Below, piece after piece: positions 54,224-62,922 of a stretch of 64,000 bases of DNA (position 1 is its first letter; each line of letters begins with the position of its first letter). Source of the DNA: Alphaproteobacteria bacterium (GTDB lineage Bacteria > Pseudomonadota > Alphaproteobacteria > UBA6615); contig JBDXCV010000009.1 of the NCBI GenBank assembly GCA_039980135.1, positions 443,854 to 507,853 on the forward strand. The letters run 5' to 3'. Both the position numbers and the translations under genes were made by a program. The notes under the pieces were generated by a model, which saw nothing but the letters and a program-made list of their open reading frames with translations, had not been told where the DNA came from and searched no databases.

Positions 54224-55120
54224 CTAGTTACCGGGCGGGTCGGCGAAAACGAGGAATGTCCCGCAGGCCTCTTCCGACGAGACAATCACCGCATCGGTAC
54301 TGTCGCGCTCGAACGCCACCTGCTGGCCGGAAAGATACAGCGCCGTCGTCTGGGTATCGGCGACTTCGAGGGTGAGCGCGGCGAGCCGCGGCAGCGGCAG
54401 GCTCTCGTCGATCGTCTTGTCGTAGTGCCGTTCGGGAAAGGTCTTGGGCGTGACGAACCAGAGTTCGTCGCGACCGGTATCGACCGTAATGTTGCCCTTG
54501 CGTTCATCGCCCGAGACCGCGTCTTCGCCGAACAGGCGGACATAGCAATCCCGGATGCCATCGAGACTTTCCATGACGATGGTCACTTCCGAAATGCGGC
54601 GCGCGCCGTTGGGGTGTGACAGCCAGCTCGCGCGCCGGATTTTCTCGGGCGTGAGATGCTCGCAGGCAAAGGTGTTGAGGCCCGGGGTGATGTCGTTGGG
54701 AATGTAGACGTTGCGAAACTGAAGGGTCTCGTCCCCGGCATCCGTTTCGAGCAGCCGCTGCAGCTGTTCGGGCGGCGATGCATCCACGCCCTGCGCCTGC
54801 AGCCACTGATAGGCCTCCTCGGCATCGCCCGTGCCGAGGGCGACATTCAACAGCCCTTCCCCGGTTTCCAGGAACTCGTCGAGACGGTGGATATATTGCG
54901 AGGCATCCACGACGCCGAGCAGTTCCACATAATCATGCTCGAACATGATCGTGTAGTTTCCCGTGCCCCAGCCGATGTGGCGGCCGCGCGGCGAAACGGT
55001 AAACCCGAGGCGCGTGAAAGTGTCGCGCGCCGCATCCAGATCGGCCACGCCGATCAAGGCATGGTCGATACCGGCAATCGGGCGGTCGGTCACCGCATCG
55101 TGGCCGTTCGCGTCTGGCAT
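54224..55120 (-). CDS. VOC/glyoxalase-like domain protein
   Basis: This 298-residue protein starts with IDHALIGVADLDAARDTFTRLGFTVSPRGRH and TMFEHDYVELLGV, the pattern of a glyoxalase-like (VOC) domain of the kind found in two-domain dioxygenase-like proteins. A weaker second half ends near SEEACGTFLVFADPPG. VOC metal enzymes cover isomerases, dioxygenases and resistance proteins, so the reaction is open. It is convergent with the dienelactone hydrolase gene. Confidence 0.8.
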   Translation of the reverse strand: MPDANGHDAVTDRPIAGIDHALIGVADLDAARDTFTRLGFTVSPRGRHIGWGTGNYTIMFEHDYVELLGVVDASQYIHRLDEFLETGEGLLNVALGTGDAEEAYQWLQAQGVDASPPEQLQRLLETDAGDETLQFRNVYIPNDITPGLNTFACEHLTPEKIRRASWLSHPNGARRISEVTIVMESLDGIRDCYVRLFGEDAVSGDERKGNITVDTGRDELWFVTPKTFPERHYDKTIDESLPLPRLAALTLEVADTQTTALYLSGQQVAFERDSTDAVIVSSEEACGTFLVFADPPGN

Positions 55121-55243
55121 AACTCACTGCTCCCCTGGCAACCCCTGTACCTCGCATGAGGCCCGGTTGCCGTTTGTCCCATTCTATTACGTCCGCGCTG
55201 GTCCCGGAAGGACGCCCGCGTAACCAGTTGTTTTTATGTTGTT

Positions 55244-56134
55244 TTAACCGAGAACCCGCCCGGCGACCGTGGACAAACGGTCGATCATGGCCGGGTCTCG
55301 TGCATCGGGCGCGGTGATCAGGGCGTTGTCGAGGGCGGTATGACAGCCCTGCCCGCAGACCGCGTCCCGGTTCGCAAGCCGCGGCGCCAGGGCGCGCACC
55401 AGGCTGCGCCCCTTCTCGGCATTTCCGACAAGGACCTCGATGACCTGATCGACGGTCACATCCTCATGGTCTTCGTGCCAACAATCGAAATCCGTGACCA
55501 TCGCGACCGTTGCATAACAAATCTCGGCCTCGCGGGCGAGTTTCGCCTCGGGCATGTTGGTCATGCCGATGACCGAACAACCCCATGACCGGTAGAGTTC
55601 GGATTCGGCGCGCGACGAAAATTGCGGGCCCTCCATCACCAGATAGGTGCCGCCCCGGGAAATCTCGATATCCAGCCCCGCCGCGGCGGCCTCGATATGA
55701 TCGCCCAGCCGCGCGCAGACCGGGTCGGCCATCGAGACATGGGCCACCAGGCCGGCCTCGAAGAAGGATTTGACCCGGGCGAAAGTCCGGTCGATGAATT
55801 GATCGACAATCACGAACGACCCGGGCGTCAGGTCTTCGCGCAGCGACCCCACGGCAGAAAGCGAAAGAATTTCCGTCACGCCGACGCGCTTGAGCGCGTG
55901 GATATTGGCGCGGAAGTTCAGTTCCGACGGGGGCACCCGGTGCCCCCGGCCATGGCGCGGCAGGAACACGATGGGCACGCCGTCGAGATTGCCGAACATG
56001 AGTTCGTCGGACGGGCTGCCATACGGGGTGTCGACCGCCTCCCAGCGCACATCGCTCAGGCCTTCGACATCGTAGATGCCGCTGCCGCCAATCACCCCGA
56101 GTATCGGCGGCACGCTGGTATGATTGGGCGCCAT
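55244..56134 (-). CDS. mtnP: S-methyl-5'-thioadenosine phosphorylase
   Basis: This 296-residue enzyme phosphorolyses methylthioadenosine in methionine salvage, releasing adenine. IGGSGIYDVEGLSDV, FLPRHGRGHRVPPSE, AVGSLREDLTPGSFVIVDQFIDRT and IGMTNMPEAKLAREAEICYA with MVTDFDCWHEDHE are MTAP-type motifs. It lies 8 bases after the BKACE enzyme gene on the same strand. Purine nucleoside phosphorylase is the closest alternative, but the adenosine-specific DFDCWH segment favours MTAP. Confidence 0.93.
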   Translation of the reverse strand: MAPNHTSVPPILGVIGGSGIYDVEGLSDVRWEAVDTPYGSPSDELMFGNLDGVPIVFLPRHGRGHRVPPSELNFRANIHALKRVGVTEILSLSAVGSLREDLTPGSFVIVDQFIDRTFARVKSFFEAGLVAHVSMADPVCARLGDHIEAAAAGLDIEISRGGTYLVMEGPQFSSRAESELYRSWGCSVIGMTNMPEAKLAREAEICYATVAMVTDFDCWHEDHEDVTVDQVIEVLVGNAEKGRSLVRALAPRLANRDAVCGQGCHTALDNALITAPDARDPAMIDRLSTVAGRVLG

Positions 56135-56142
56135 TCGTGGGC

Positions 56143-57024
56143 CTACTGCGCGCGCGGCAGAAGGTCGAGCATCTCCGCAGCGCGTTCCGGCTCCACCGGC
56201 TCGGCATCGAGTTCGCGCATGATCCGAACCGCCTTGTCGACGAGCTGACCGTTGCTCGCGAACTCGCCCTTCGTCAGGTAGAGATTATCCTCCAGCCCGA
56301 CCCGCACATGGCCGCCATTGTTGACGACCTCGGCCACGATCGGGAACTCCCAGCGGCTGATGCCGAACGCTGCCCAGTTTGCATCGCGCGGCAGCATCGA
56401 GTGCATCACCTGCACCATCTGCGGTGTGGCGGGTGAGCCCCAGGGAATGCCGAGGCAAAGCTGGAACAGCGGTGGCGATTCGATGAAACCGTTCTTGACC
56501 ATGTCGACCGCGAGCCGGATATGGCCCGGCTCGAACACCTCGATCTCGGGCTTCACACCGGCATCCTTGATGAGTTCCGCCATCCGGCGCAGATGGGCCG
56601 GTGTGTTCATGAACACGGCCTCGCCGAAGTTCATGGTCGCCACGTCGAGCGTGCAGATGTCCGGGCGCAAATCGAGCACATGGCGGACACGCACTTCGGG
56701 TGTGGACAGGGACGTCCCGGGGCCGCCGACAGCGGGATCTTCCTCGCTGGGCACATAGCGCCCCCCTTCACCCGTGGTCAGGTTGATCAACACGTCGCAA
56801 TCGGCATCCCGGATGCGTTCCACCACCTCGCGAAAATAATCCGGATTGCCCGACCGCGAGCCGTCCGGCTCCCGCACATGGATATGGGCCACTGCGGCGC
56901 CCGCCTTGCGCGCCTCGATCGCCGCTTCGGCAATCTGTTTGGGCGAGATCGGAAAATCCGGATGGTCCTGGAAATTCTGGTGACCGCCGGTCACCGCACA
57001 TGTGACGATGGTTTCGCGCGCCAT
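56143..57024 (-). CDS. 3-keto-5-aminohexanoate cleavage enzyme (BKACE) family protein
   Basis: This 293-residue TIM-barrel enzyme has CAVTGGHQNFQDHP near the start, the zinc-binding HIHVREPDG with two histidines, LTTGEGG and the C-terminal GGHVRVGLEDNLYL. BKACE enzymes cleave beta-keto acids with acetyl-CoA; Kce in lysine fermentation is the prototype, but most genomic members act on other beta-keto acids. It is co-directional with mtnP downstream. Confidence 0.92.
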   Translation of the reverse strand: MARETIVTCAVTGGHQNFQDHPDFPISPKQIAEAAIEARKAGAAVAHIHVREPDGSRSGNPDYFREVVERIRDADCDVLINLTTGEGGRYVPSEEDPAVGGPGTSLSTPEVRVRHVLDLRPDICTLDVATMNFGEAVFMNTPAHLRRMAELIKDAGVKPEIEVFEPGHIRLAVDMVKNGFIESPPLFQLCLGIPWGSPATPQMVQVMHSMLPRDANWAAFGISRWEFPIVAEVVNNGGHVRVGLEDNLYLTKGEFASNGQLVDKAVRIMRELDAEPVEPERAAEMLDLLPRAQ

Positions 57025-57098
57025 CTGGTCCTCCCACTACGATTATCTGTGTCGTTGCTTGCGTCCGAGTTTAGCGAATGCGAGCAAACGTGCTTAAC

Positions 57099-57133
57099 AA
57101 AAAGGCCGCTTGCGCGATCGCAAACGGCCTTTT
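57099..57133 (-). terminator. Rho-independent terminator of the cytochrome bc1 operon
   Basis: AAAGGCCGcTTGCG (from 57101) pairs with CGCAAaCGGCCTTT (to 57133) with one G-T wobble, a 4-base loop and a following T-run on the minus strand (57099-57103 read as Ts). It lies 18 bases after the cytochrome c1 stop. The structure has A/T runs on both sides, so it could act in both directions. Confidence 0.85.
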
Positions 57134-57150
57134 CATGGAACTTGTCCCGG

Positions 57151-57936
57151 TCAGTGGTCGATATTCGCCCACAATTTGCGCTTCCCGGCATAAAGCAACG
57201 CGCTGAGGATTATCAGGAAGATCACGACCTTGAAGCCGGTCTTCTTGCGCTGCTCCATCTCGGGCTCGGCCGCCCACTGCATGAAGTTGACCACGTCCGT
57301 CGCCATCTGCTCGACCGTCGCCGCCGTGCCGTCTGAATACTCAACGCCATCCTCGAAGAGCGGCGGCGGCATGGCGATGAAACCGCCGCGGAAGAACGGG
57401 TTGTAGTTGGAGCCGTCCGGCACATCGACACCGTCCGGTGCGTCGGCATAGCCGGTCAGCAGCGCGTGGACATAATCCGCACCGCCGGGATGTGCCTTGA
57501 CCTGCAGGGTCAGATCCGGCGGGACCGCGCCGCCGTTTGCGGCCGCAGCGGCCTCGTCATTCGGGAATGGTGACACGAAACGATCCGAGGGAATCGCCGC
57601 GCGCTCAAACATCTCGCCTTCGCTGTCCGGGCCGTCGGTCACGTCGAAATCGGCCGCGATCGCCTTGATCTCGTCCTCGGTGAAGCCGAGCGCGTGCAGG
57701 TTGCGGTACGCGACGTGCTTCAGGGCGTGGCAGCCCGAACAGACCTCAAGATAGACCTGCAGGCCGCGCTGCGCCGAATGGACGTCCACGGTCCCGAAGA
57801 TACCGGAGAAATGCCAGTCGCGTTCCTCGGGATGCGCGCCATCACCGGCCGCGAATGCCGCCGTTGAGGTCATGACCACCGCGGCTGCGAGACCGGTTGC
57901 CGCCGCCGCGCGGCGCAGGTTGGAAACGATACCCAT
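57151..57936 (-). CDS. petC: cytochrome c1 of the bc1 complex
   Basis: This 261-residue exported haem protein has a signal peptide (about residues 1-29 ending AAFA), the haem c site C66-S-G-C69-H70 and a later methionine-ligand region (FRGGFIAMPPPL). A single C-terminal transmembrane anchor (FLIILSALLYAG) follows. It receives electrons from the Rieske centre and passes them to cytochrome c. The start codon overlaps the petB stop by one base (TAATG), and the gene ends the operon before a strong terminator. Confidence 0.96.
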   Translation of the reverse strand: MGIVSNLRRAAAATGLAAAVVMTSTAAFAAGDGAHPEERDWHFSGIFGTVDVHSAQRGLQVYLEVCSGCHALKHVAYRNLHALGFTEDEIKAIAADFDVTDGPDSEGEMFERAAIPSDRFVSPFPNDEAAAAANGGAVPPDLTLQVKAHPGGADYVHALLTGYADAPDGVDVPDGSNYNPFFRGGFIAMPPPLFEDGVEYSDGTAATVEQMATDVVNFMQWAAEPEMEQRKKTGFKVVIFLIILSALLYAGKRKLWANIDH

Positions 57937-59246
57937 TACGACTTCTCCATCGGCTTGGCAGTTGCCGAAGCGCCCGCGGATCCGCCCCCGAGAACGGGTT
58001 CGGAAATACTCTTGGGCAATGGCTTTGGTCTTTCGAAAACGCCGAGCAACGGCAGCAAAATAATGAAGTGGAAGAAGTACCAGAAGGTCGAGAGGTAGCC
58101 GAGATGGATGACCTTCAGACCGAGACCCTCGAATACCAGATCGTCCGGCGCGCGTCCGCCGACCCAGCCGAGAAGGAAGCAGTCGAGCAGGAAGATCCAG
58201 AAGAACCACTTATAGACAGGGCGGAACTTGGCGCTGCGCACCGGCGACTTGTCGAGCCAGGGCAGGACGAACAGCACAAAGATCGCGCCGAACATGGCGA
58301 TCACGCCGCCAAGCTTGGCCTCGATGAACCAGATGTCGAAGTTGATCGAACGCAGGATCGCGAAGAAGGGCAGGAAATACCATTCCGGCACGATATGCGC
58401 CGGCGTGTTCAGCGGCGCGGCCGGCAGATAATTCTCCGGCTCGCCGAAGAAATTCGGCGCGAAGAACACGAAGAAGGCGAAGATCGTCACGAAAATCGCG
58501 AGGCCCGCGCTGTCCTTCATCGTGTAGTAGGGATGGAAAGACACCGTGTCCTGCGGCCCCTTCGGATCGACACCCAGCGGGTTGTTTGAGCCCGACACAT
58601 GCAACGAGATCACATGCAGGATCACGACGCCAAAGATCAGGAACGGCAGCAGATAATGCAGCGCGAAGAAGCGGTTCAGGGTCGGGTTGTCGACCGAGAA
58701 ACCACCCCAGAGCAGGGTGACGATCGCGTCGCCGACCAGCGGGATCGCGGAGAACAGGTTGGTGATCACCGTGGCGCCCCAGAAGCTCATCTGGCCCCAG
58801 GGAAGCACATAACCCATGAACGCGGTCGCCATCATCAGGACGAGGATGACCACGCCGAGAATCCACAGCAGCTCACGCGGGTTCTTGTAGGACCCGTAAT
58901 ACATGCCACGGAAAATATGGATGTACACGGCGATGAAGAAGAATGTCCCGCCGTTGGCGTGCAGATAACGCAGCAGCCAGCCGAAATTCACATCGCGCAT
59001 GATCCGTTCGACGGAATCGAAGGCCAGCTCGGTGTTGGGCTGATACTGCATCGCGAGGAATATCCCCGTGATCATCATCAGCACGAGCATGAAGGTCAGG
59101 ATGGCACCGAAGTTCCAGAACCAGTTGAAGTTCTTCGGCGACTGGAACTCGGCATATTCCTTCTGCAGATAACTAAAGACCGGCAGCCGCGTGTCGATCC
59201 ACTTGACCAGGCCATTTCCGACGGGTTGTTGGTTTCCAGCGCTCAT
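57936..59246 (-). CDS. petB: cytochrome b of the bc1 complex
   Basis: This 436-residue integral membrane protein carries the two b haems and both quinone sites. The haem-ligand segments are in [22 protein letters not shown] and [25 protein letters not shown]. The Qo-site PEWY motif appears as [11 protein letters not shown]. The length is that of the full (not split) alphaproteobacterial cytochrome b. It lies between the Rieske gene (8 bases upstream) and cytochrome c1. Confidence 0.97.
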   Translation of the reverse strand: MSAGNQQPVGNGLVKWIDTRLPVFSYLQKEYAEFQSPKNFNWFWNFGAILTFMLVLMMITGIFLAMQYQPNTELAFDSVERIMRDVNFGWLLRYLHANGGTFFFIAVYIHIFRGMYYGSYKNPRELLWILGVVILVLMMATAFMGYVLPWGQMSFWGATVITNLFSAIPLVGDAIVTLLWGGFSVDNPTLNRFFALHYLLPFLIFGVVILHVISLHVSGSNNPLGVDPKGPQDTVSFHPYYTMKDSAGLAIFVTIFAFFVFFAPNFFGEPENYLPAAPLNTPAHIVPEWYFLPFFAILRSINFDIWFIEAKLGGVIAMFGAIFVLFVLPWLDKSPVRSAKFRPVYKWFFWIFLLDCFLLGWVGGRAPDDLVFEGLGLKVIHLGYLSTFWYFFHFIILLPLLGVFERPKPLPKSISEPVLGGGSAGASATAKPMEKS

Positions 59247-59254
59247 GGTTCGCC

Positions 59255-59800
59255 TCAGCCGATCTTGATTTTGGTGTCAGTCAGGAAAGCATGCTCGGGC
59301 ACCGGCAGATTCAGCGGTGCGGGTCCCTTCCGGATGCGCCCCGACGTGTCGTAATGCGAGCCGTGGCAGGGGCAGAACCAGCCGCCCCATTCGCCGCGCG
59401 GCTCGGATGCCTTCTGGCCGAGCGGGACACAGCCCAGATGGGTGCAGACACCAACGACGACGAGCCATTCCGGCCGGTCCGTGCGCTGCGCATCCGTCTC
59501 GGGATCGCGCAGATCAGCCAGCGGCGTGTCAACCGCCTCGGCGATCGCGGCCTCGGTGCGTCGGTCGATGAAGACAGGCTTGCCACGCCATTTGACCGTC
59601 ACCCGCTGCCCGAGATCGACCTGCGACACATCCACCTCGACCGAGGAGAGCGCCAGCACGTCCGCGGAGGGGTTCATCGAACTGACGAACGGCCAGAGCG
59701 CGATCGCCCCGCCCACCCCGGCAAATGCGCCGGCGGAAAGGTAAAGGAAATCGCGGCGGCTCCCAGAATGACCGTCGTGATCCTGAGTATCATCGCTCAT
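59255..59800 (-). CDS. petA: ubiquinol-cytochrome c reductase iron-sulfur (Rieske) subunit
   Basis: This 181-residue protein has a twin-arginine signal/anchor ([18 protein letters not shown]) and the 2Fe-2S ligands C119-x-H121-x2-C124 and C143-x-C145-H146 in CTHLGC and [10 protein letters not shown]. It accepts electrons from ubiquinol at the Qo site and delivers them to cytochrome c1. It is the first gene of the bc1 operon. The ATG at 59800 has AAGGA upstream; upstream codons in frame carry no conservation. Confidence 0.96.
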   Translation of the reverse strand: MSDDTQDHDGHSGSRRDFLYLSAGAFAGVGGAIALWPFVSSMNPSADVLALSSVEVDVSQVDLGQRVTVKWRGKPVFIDRRTEAAIAEAVDTPLADLRDPETDAQRTDRPEWLVVVGVCTHLGCVPLGQKASEPRGEWGGWFCPCHGSHYDTSGRIRKGPAPLNLPVPEHAFLTDTKIKIG

Positions 59801-60089
59801 GAGCAAATGTCCTTGGTTCGGCGGTCTGCGTCCGCCTTGAGACCTGTTGTGCACATGGTGGTTGGGTATGGGATTTTCCGTGCCCCAGCAATGTGACACC
59901 GTGCCGCAACAGGATATCTCCACAGCGACGCGATTCGTCTGCACGCTTTGACCAGAATGCCCCCCGGAACCATGTGTGCCTTACACTTCGCCCGGATATA
60001 ATCGAAGTCCAAAGCGTTTGCCAAGCCCGCCTTGAACGCTTCTCCACAAGGTTTTGCCGGAACCCGCGCCGGCATCGGAGTCCACCACC
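59801..60089. other. 289-bp divergent control region between petA and trmL
   Basis: The region separates the bc1 operon (minus) from trmL (plus) and must hold promoters for both. I see no small gene, no clear dyad and no convincing -35/-10 pair. Confidence 0.4.
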
Positions 60090-60566
60090 GTGCGTATTGC
60101 CCTGTACCAGCCCGACATTCCCCAGAACGCAGGCGCCATCCTGCGCCTCGCCGCCTGCCTGAATATCCCGGTGGACCTGATCGAACCGGCCGGATTCGTG
60201 CTGCACGATCAGGGCGTGCGTCGCGCCGGCATGGACTATCTGGAACAGGCGGATCTGACGCCCCATATCTCCTGGGACGCGTTCGAGGGTGGCGTGATGC
60301 CCCCGCAACGGCTGATCCTGCTGAGCACCAAGGCGACAGAACGGCACATTGACTTTGAATACCGCCGCGACGATACGCTGCTGGTCGGTCGCGAAAGTGA
60401 CGGCGTGCCGCCTTCCGTGCACGCGCGGGCCGACGCGCAGGTGCGGGTGCCCATGCAGACGGGTTCACGCGCGCTGAATGTCGTCACGGCCCTGGCGCTG
60501 GTTCTCGGTGAGGCCTTGCGTCAGCAAAACGGGTTTCCGGATCAAGGAGCGGCACTCGAAACATGA
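60090..60566 (+). CDS. trmL: tRNA (cytidine(34)-2'-O)-methyltransferase
   Basis: This 158-residue SPOUT methyltransferase modifies the wobble position of tRNA-Leu isoacceptors. [36 protein letters not shown] and the knot region [22 protein letters not shown] are the TrmL signature. It starts at GTG 60090 with GGAG about 10 bases before. It overlaps hemF by 4 bases (ATGA), so the two are translationally coupled. Confidence 0.93.
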   Translation: MRIALYQPDIPQNAGAILRLAACLNIPVDLIEPAGFVLHDQGVRRAGMDYLEQADLTPHISWDAFEGGVMPPQRLILLSTKATERHIDFEYRRDDTLLVGRESDGVPPSVHARADAQVRVPMQTGSRALNVVTALALVLGEALRQQNGFPDQGAALET

Positions 60567-61423
60567 CGGACGAGAACCACAAAAGCGCGGCGGCGGCATG
60601 GTTCGCGCAATTGCGCGATGACATCTGCGCCGCGTTCGAGGCGATCGAGGATGATCTTGAAGGCGTCATGACCGACCGGCCCGCGGGCCGTTTCGAACGG
60701 TCGAGCTGGCAGCGCCCCGACCAGGACGGCGCGCCGGGGGGCGGCGGTGTCATGTCGATCATGCGCGGACGCGTGTTCGAGAAGGTGGGCGTGAACATCT
60801 CCACCGTCGAGGGCGTGTTCTCCGAGGAATTCCGCGAGAATATTCCCGGCGCGGCCGGTGACGGCCGGTTCTGGGCATCGGGCGTCTCGCTCGTCGCCCA
60901 TATGCATTCACCGCTGGTGCCGGCCGTGCACATGAACACACGGCATATCGTGACCACGAAGTCCTGGTTCGGCGGCGGCGCGGATCTGACGCCCATGTAT
61001 CCCGACGACGACGATACGGCCCTGTTCCACAGCCGCCTGCAGGCGGCCTGTGACGCCCATGACCCGGACTATCACCCGAAATTCAAGGCCTGGTGCGACG
61101 AGTATTTCCATTTGAAGCATCGCGATGAGCCGCGCGGGGTCGGCGGCATTTTCTATGACTATGTCGACACCGGCGACTGGGATGCGGATTTCGCGTTCAC
61201 CCGGGACGTGGGCAAAGCATTCCTCGACGTCTATCCGCGCATCGTGCGCCGGCACATGAACAGGGGATGGACCGATGACCAGCGCGCCCATCAGCTGCAG
61301 CGCCGTGGGCGCTACGTGGAGTTCAACCTTCTGTATGACAGGGGCACCCAGTTCGGCCTCAAGACCGGCGGCAATGTCGAGGCGATCCTGATGTCGCTGC
61401 CGCCGGTGGTCACCTGGCCCTGA
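60563..61423 (+). CDS. hemF: oxygen-dependent coproporphyrinogen III oxidase
   Basis: This 286-residue aerobic haem enzyme carries SVVEGV-type segments ([13 protein letters not shown]), [19 protein letters not shown], the conserved [21 protein letters not shown] with CDEYFHLKH, and [22 protein letters not shown]. It converts coproporphyrinogen III to protoporphyrinogen IX with oxygen. The trmL-hemF coupling is common in alphaproteobacteria. Confidence 0.97.
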   Translation: MTDENHKSAAAAWFAQLRDDICAAFEAIEDDLEGVMTDRPAGRFERSSWQRPDQDGAPGGGGVMSIMRGRVFEKVGVNISTVEGVFSEEFRENIPGAAGDGRFWASGVSLVAHMHSPLVPAVHMNTRHIVTTKSWFGGGADLTPMYPDDDDTALFHSRLQAACDAHDPDYHPKFKAWCDEYFHLKHRDEPRGVGGIFYDYVDTGDWDADFAFTRDVGKAFLDVYPRIVRRHMNRGWTDDQRAHQLQRRGRYVEFNLLYDRGTQFGLKTGGNVEAILMSLPPVVTWP

Positions 61424-61581
61424 ACAAGGCCCTCAACCCGGACCCGAACCCGGCCGTGCGTATTTTTTTGCCGAAAACTGCCTCGCGCAGAGTTCCTTAG
61501 ACGCGCGGCCTGGGCTAGTTTCAGCTCGGATATACGCTGCCCGGCCCCAGCGATCGGCGCCGGCGCAGGATTGGAGAGACC

Positions 61582-62142
61582 ATGACCCGCATTTCAAACT
61601 GTCTGACCATAACCCTCGCCGCAGCTCTGCTGCTGGCGACGAGTTGGCTCATTGCCCCCACGGCGACCGCGCAGTCCCTGCCGGTCAACGCCTTCTACGG
61701 GCACTTTCAGGGGTCCGGCGTGGCCGAGAACAGCGACTCCCTCTATTTCGGCGTCACCGTCCGGGACCTCGACGTCAAGATCGGCGCCGAGGGCACCGGC
61801 TTCTATGTGGAGTGGACGAGCGTGATCCGCAGCGGCGGCGATCCGAACAATCCCGACATACGCCGGCGCACCCAGCGCATGGACTTCACCCCCGGCGCGA
61901 ACGCCGGCGTGTTCAATGCGACCGGCCGGGACAATCCGCGCACCGACGGTCTCGCCTGGGCCCAGATCCGCGATCAGACCATGTCGGTTCATGTGATGCA
62001 GATCACTGCGTCGGGGGGATATGTGATCCAGACCTATAACCGGACCCTTGAAGGCACGGGCATGCGTCTCAAGTTTATCAATATCGCCAACGGCGAACCG
62101 CAACGCGAGGTCGATGCCCGGCTGGTCAAGGTCGGAAACTAG
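61582..62142 (+). CDS. exported protein of unknown function, paralogue 1
   Basis: This 186-residue protein has a signal peptide (about residues 1-30, ending TATAQS) and no membrane helix after it. Its core reads YGHFQGSGVAENSDSLYFGV, then VRDLDVKIGAEGTGFYVEWTSVIR and a C-terminal GGYVIQTYNRTLEGTGMRLKF. The downstream gene encodes a protein with the same scheme, so the two are tandem paralogues. No named domain is recognisable. Its predicted beta-rich build suggests a small periplasmic binding or scaffold protein. Confidence 0.72.
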   Translation: MTRISNCLTITLAAALLLATSWLIAPTATAQSLPVNAFYGHFQGSGVAENSDSLYFGVTVRDLDVKIGAEGTGFYVEWTSVIRSGGDPNNPDIRRRTQRMDFTPGANAGVFNATGRDNPRTDGLAWAQIRDQTMSVHVMQITASGGYVIQTYNRTLEGTGMRLKFINIANGEPQREVDARLVKVGN

Positions 62143-62172
62143 ACCCGCATTCTCCACCGACGGACCATCCGC

Positions 62173-62757
62173 ATGAATTTACTTCACGCCACACGCACCT
62201 TGCTCGCCACGACCGTTTTTCTCGCGGCCGGAACCATCCTGGCGGGTGGCGCGCACGCGAATGAGGCGGTCGAGAAATTCTTCGGCAACTATGTCGGCGC
62301 GGGCAACGCCGTCGTCGAGGAAGATGACCGACGGGAAATTCGTGATCTCGACGTCACGATCGAGCGGTTCAAGAATGACGGCTTCACCCTGAAATGGATC
62401 ACCGTCATCCGCGACGAGGATGGCGGCCGCACAGGCACCGAGGTCAAGCGGCGCGAGGTCGAGGAAAATTTCATCCCCGTGGAGGACAAGGACAATGTCT
62501 TCGTCCTGTCCCCGAAGGGCGGCCTGTTCCAGAAATCCGAGTTGCCCAACCCTCTGCGCGGTGAGGCGGTCCGCTGGGCCGCGGTCGAAGGCAATGCGAT
62601 GACCGTTTATTCACTGGCCATCAACGAGCAGGGCGGATCGGAACTCCAGGTCTATCGCCGCTCCCTGACTGACAAGGGCATGGCGATCTCGTTCATGCGG
62701 CTGCAGGACGAGGACGTGAAAATCCGCATGTCCGGCGAGCTGGTGCGCACGGAATAG
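62173..62757 (+). CDS. exported protein of unknown function, paralogue 2
   Basis: This 194-residue protein has a signal peptide ending GGAHA (residue 29) and then FFGNYVGAGNAVVEEDDRRE, IRDLDVTIERFKNDGFTLKWITVIRDEDG, and later LRGEAVRWAAVEGNAMTVYSLAI and GGSELQVYRRSLTDKGMAISFMRL. These align with the upstream protein (RDLDV-I-GF-W-VIR; WAQIRDQTMSVHVMQI; GG-Q-Y-R-L-GM-F), supporting a tandem duplication. Only 30 bases separate them, so they are co-transcribed. Function unknown. Confidence 0.72.
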   Translation: MNLLHATRTLLATTVFLAAGTILAGGAHANEAVEKFFGNYVGAGNAVVEEDDRREIRDLDVTIERFKNDGFTLKWITVIRDEDGGRTGTEVKRREVEENFIPVEDKDNVFVLSPKGGLFQKSELPNPLRGEAVRWAAVEGNAMTVYSLAINEQGGSELQVYRRSLTDKGMAISFMRLQDEDVKIRMSGELVRTE

Positions 62758-62848
62758 GGCTCGAACCATTATTAGCCATACGCGGACCGCACTTCGCGCG
62801 TTGGCGGATAACCATTCTCCCGCGTATCTCGTCTCCGCACCGAATGAG

Positions 62849-62871
62849 ATGCCCGGATCAAGCCCGGACAT
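62849..62871. repeat. REP-like intergenic palindrome
   Basis: ATGcCCGG-atcaag-CCGGaCAT-like symmetry (62849-62871) resembles the short GATGCCCGGATCAAG-type intergenic repeats scattered in many alphaproteobacterial genomes. It lies between two convergent genes. Only one copy is in the window, so repetition elsewhere is assumed, not seen. Confidence 0.35.
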
Positions 62872-62922
62872 GCCGTGCCTTGATGAAGGGGCGGGTTTCA
62901 AACCCGTCCGTCCCGACGCGCG

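Noticed and set aside
61430-61470. T7 run after hemF as an intrinsic terminator
   Set aside because: The T-run is real, but the preceding sequence forms only 4-bp CCGG or GGCC stems; too weak to call.
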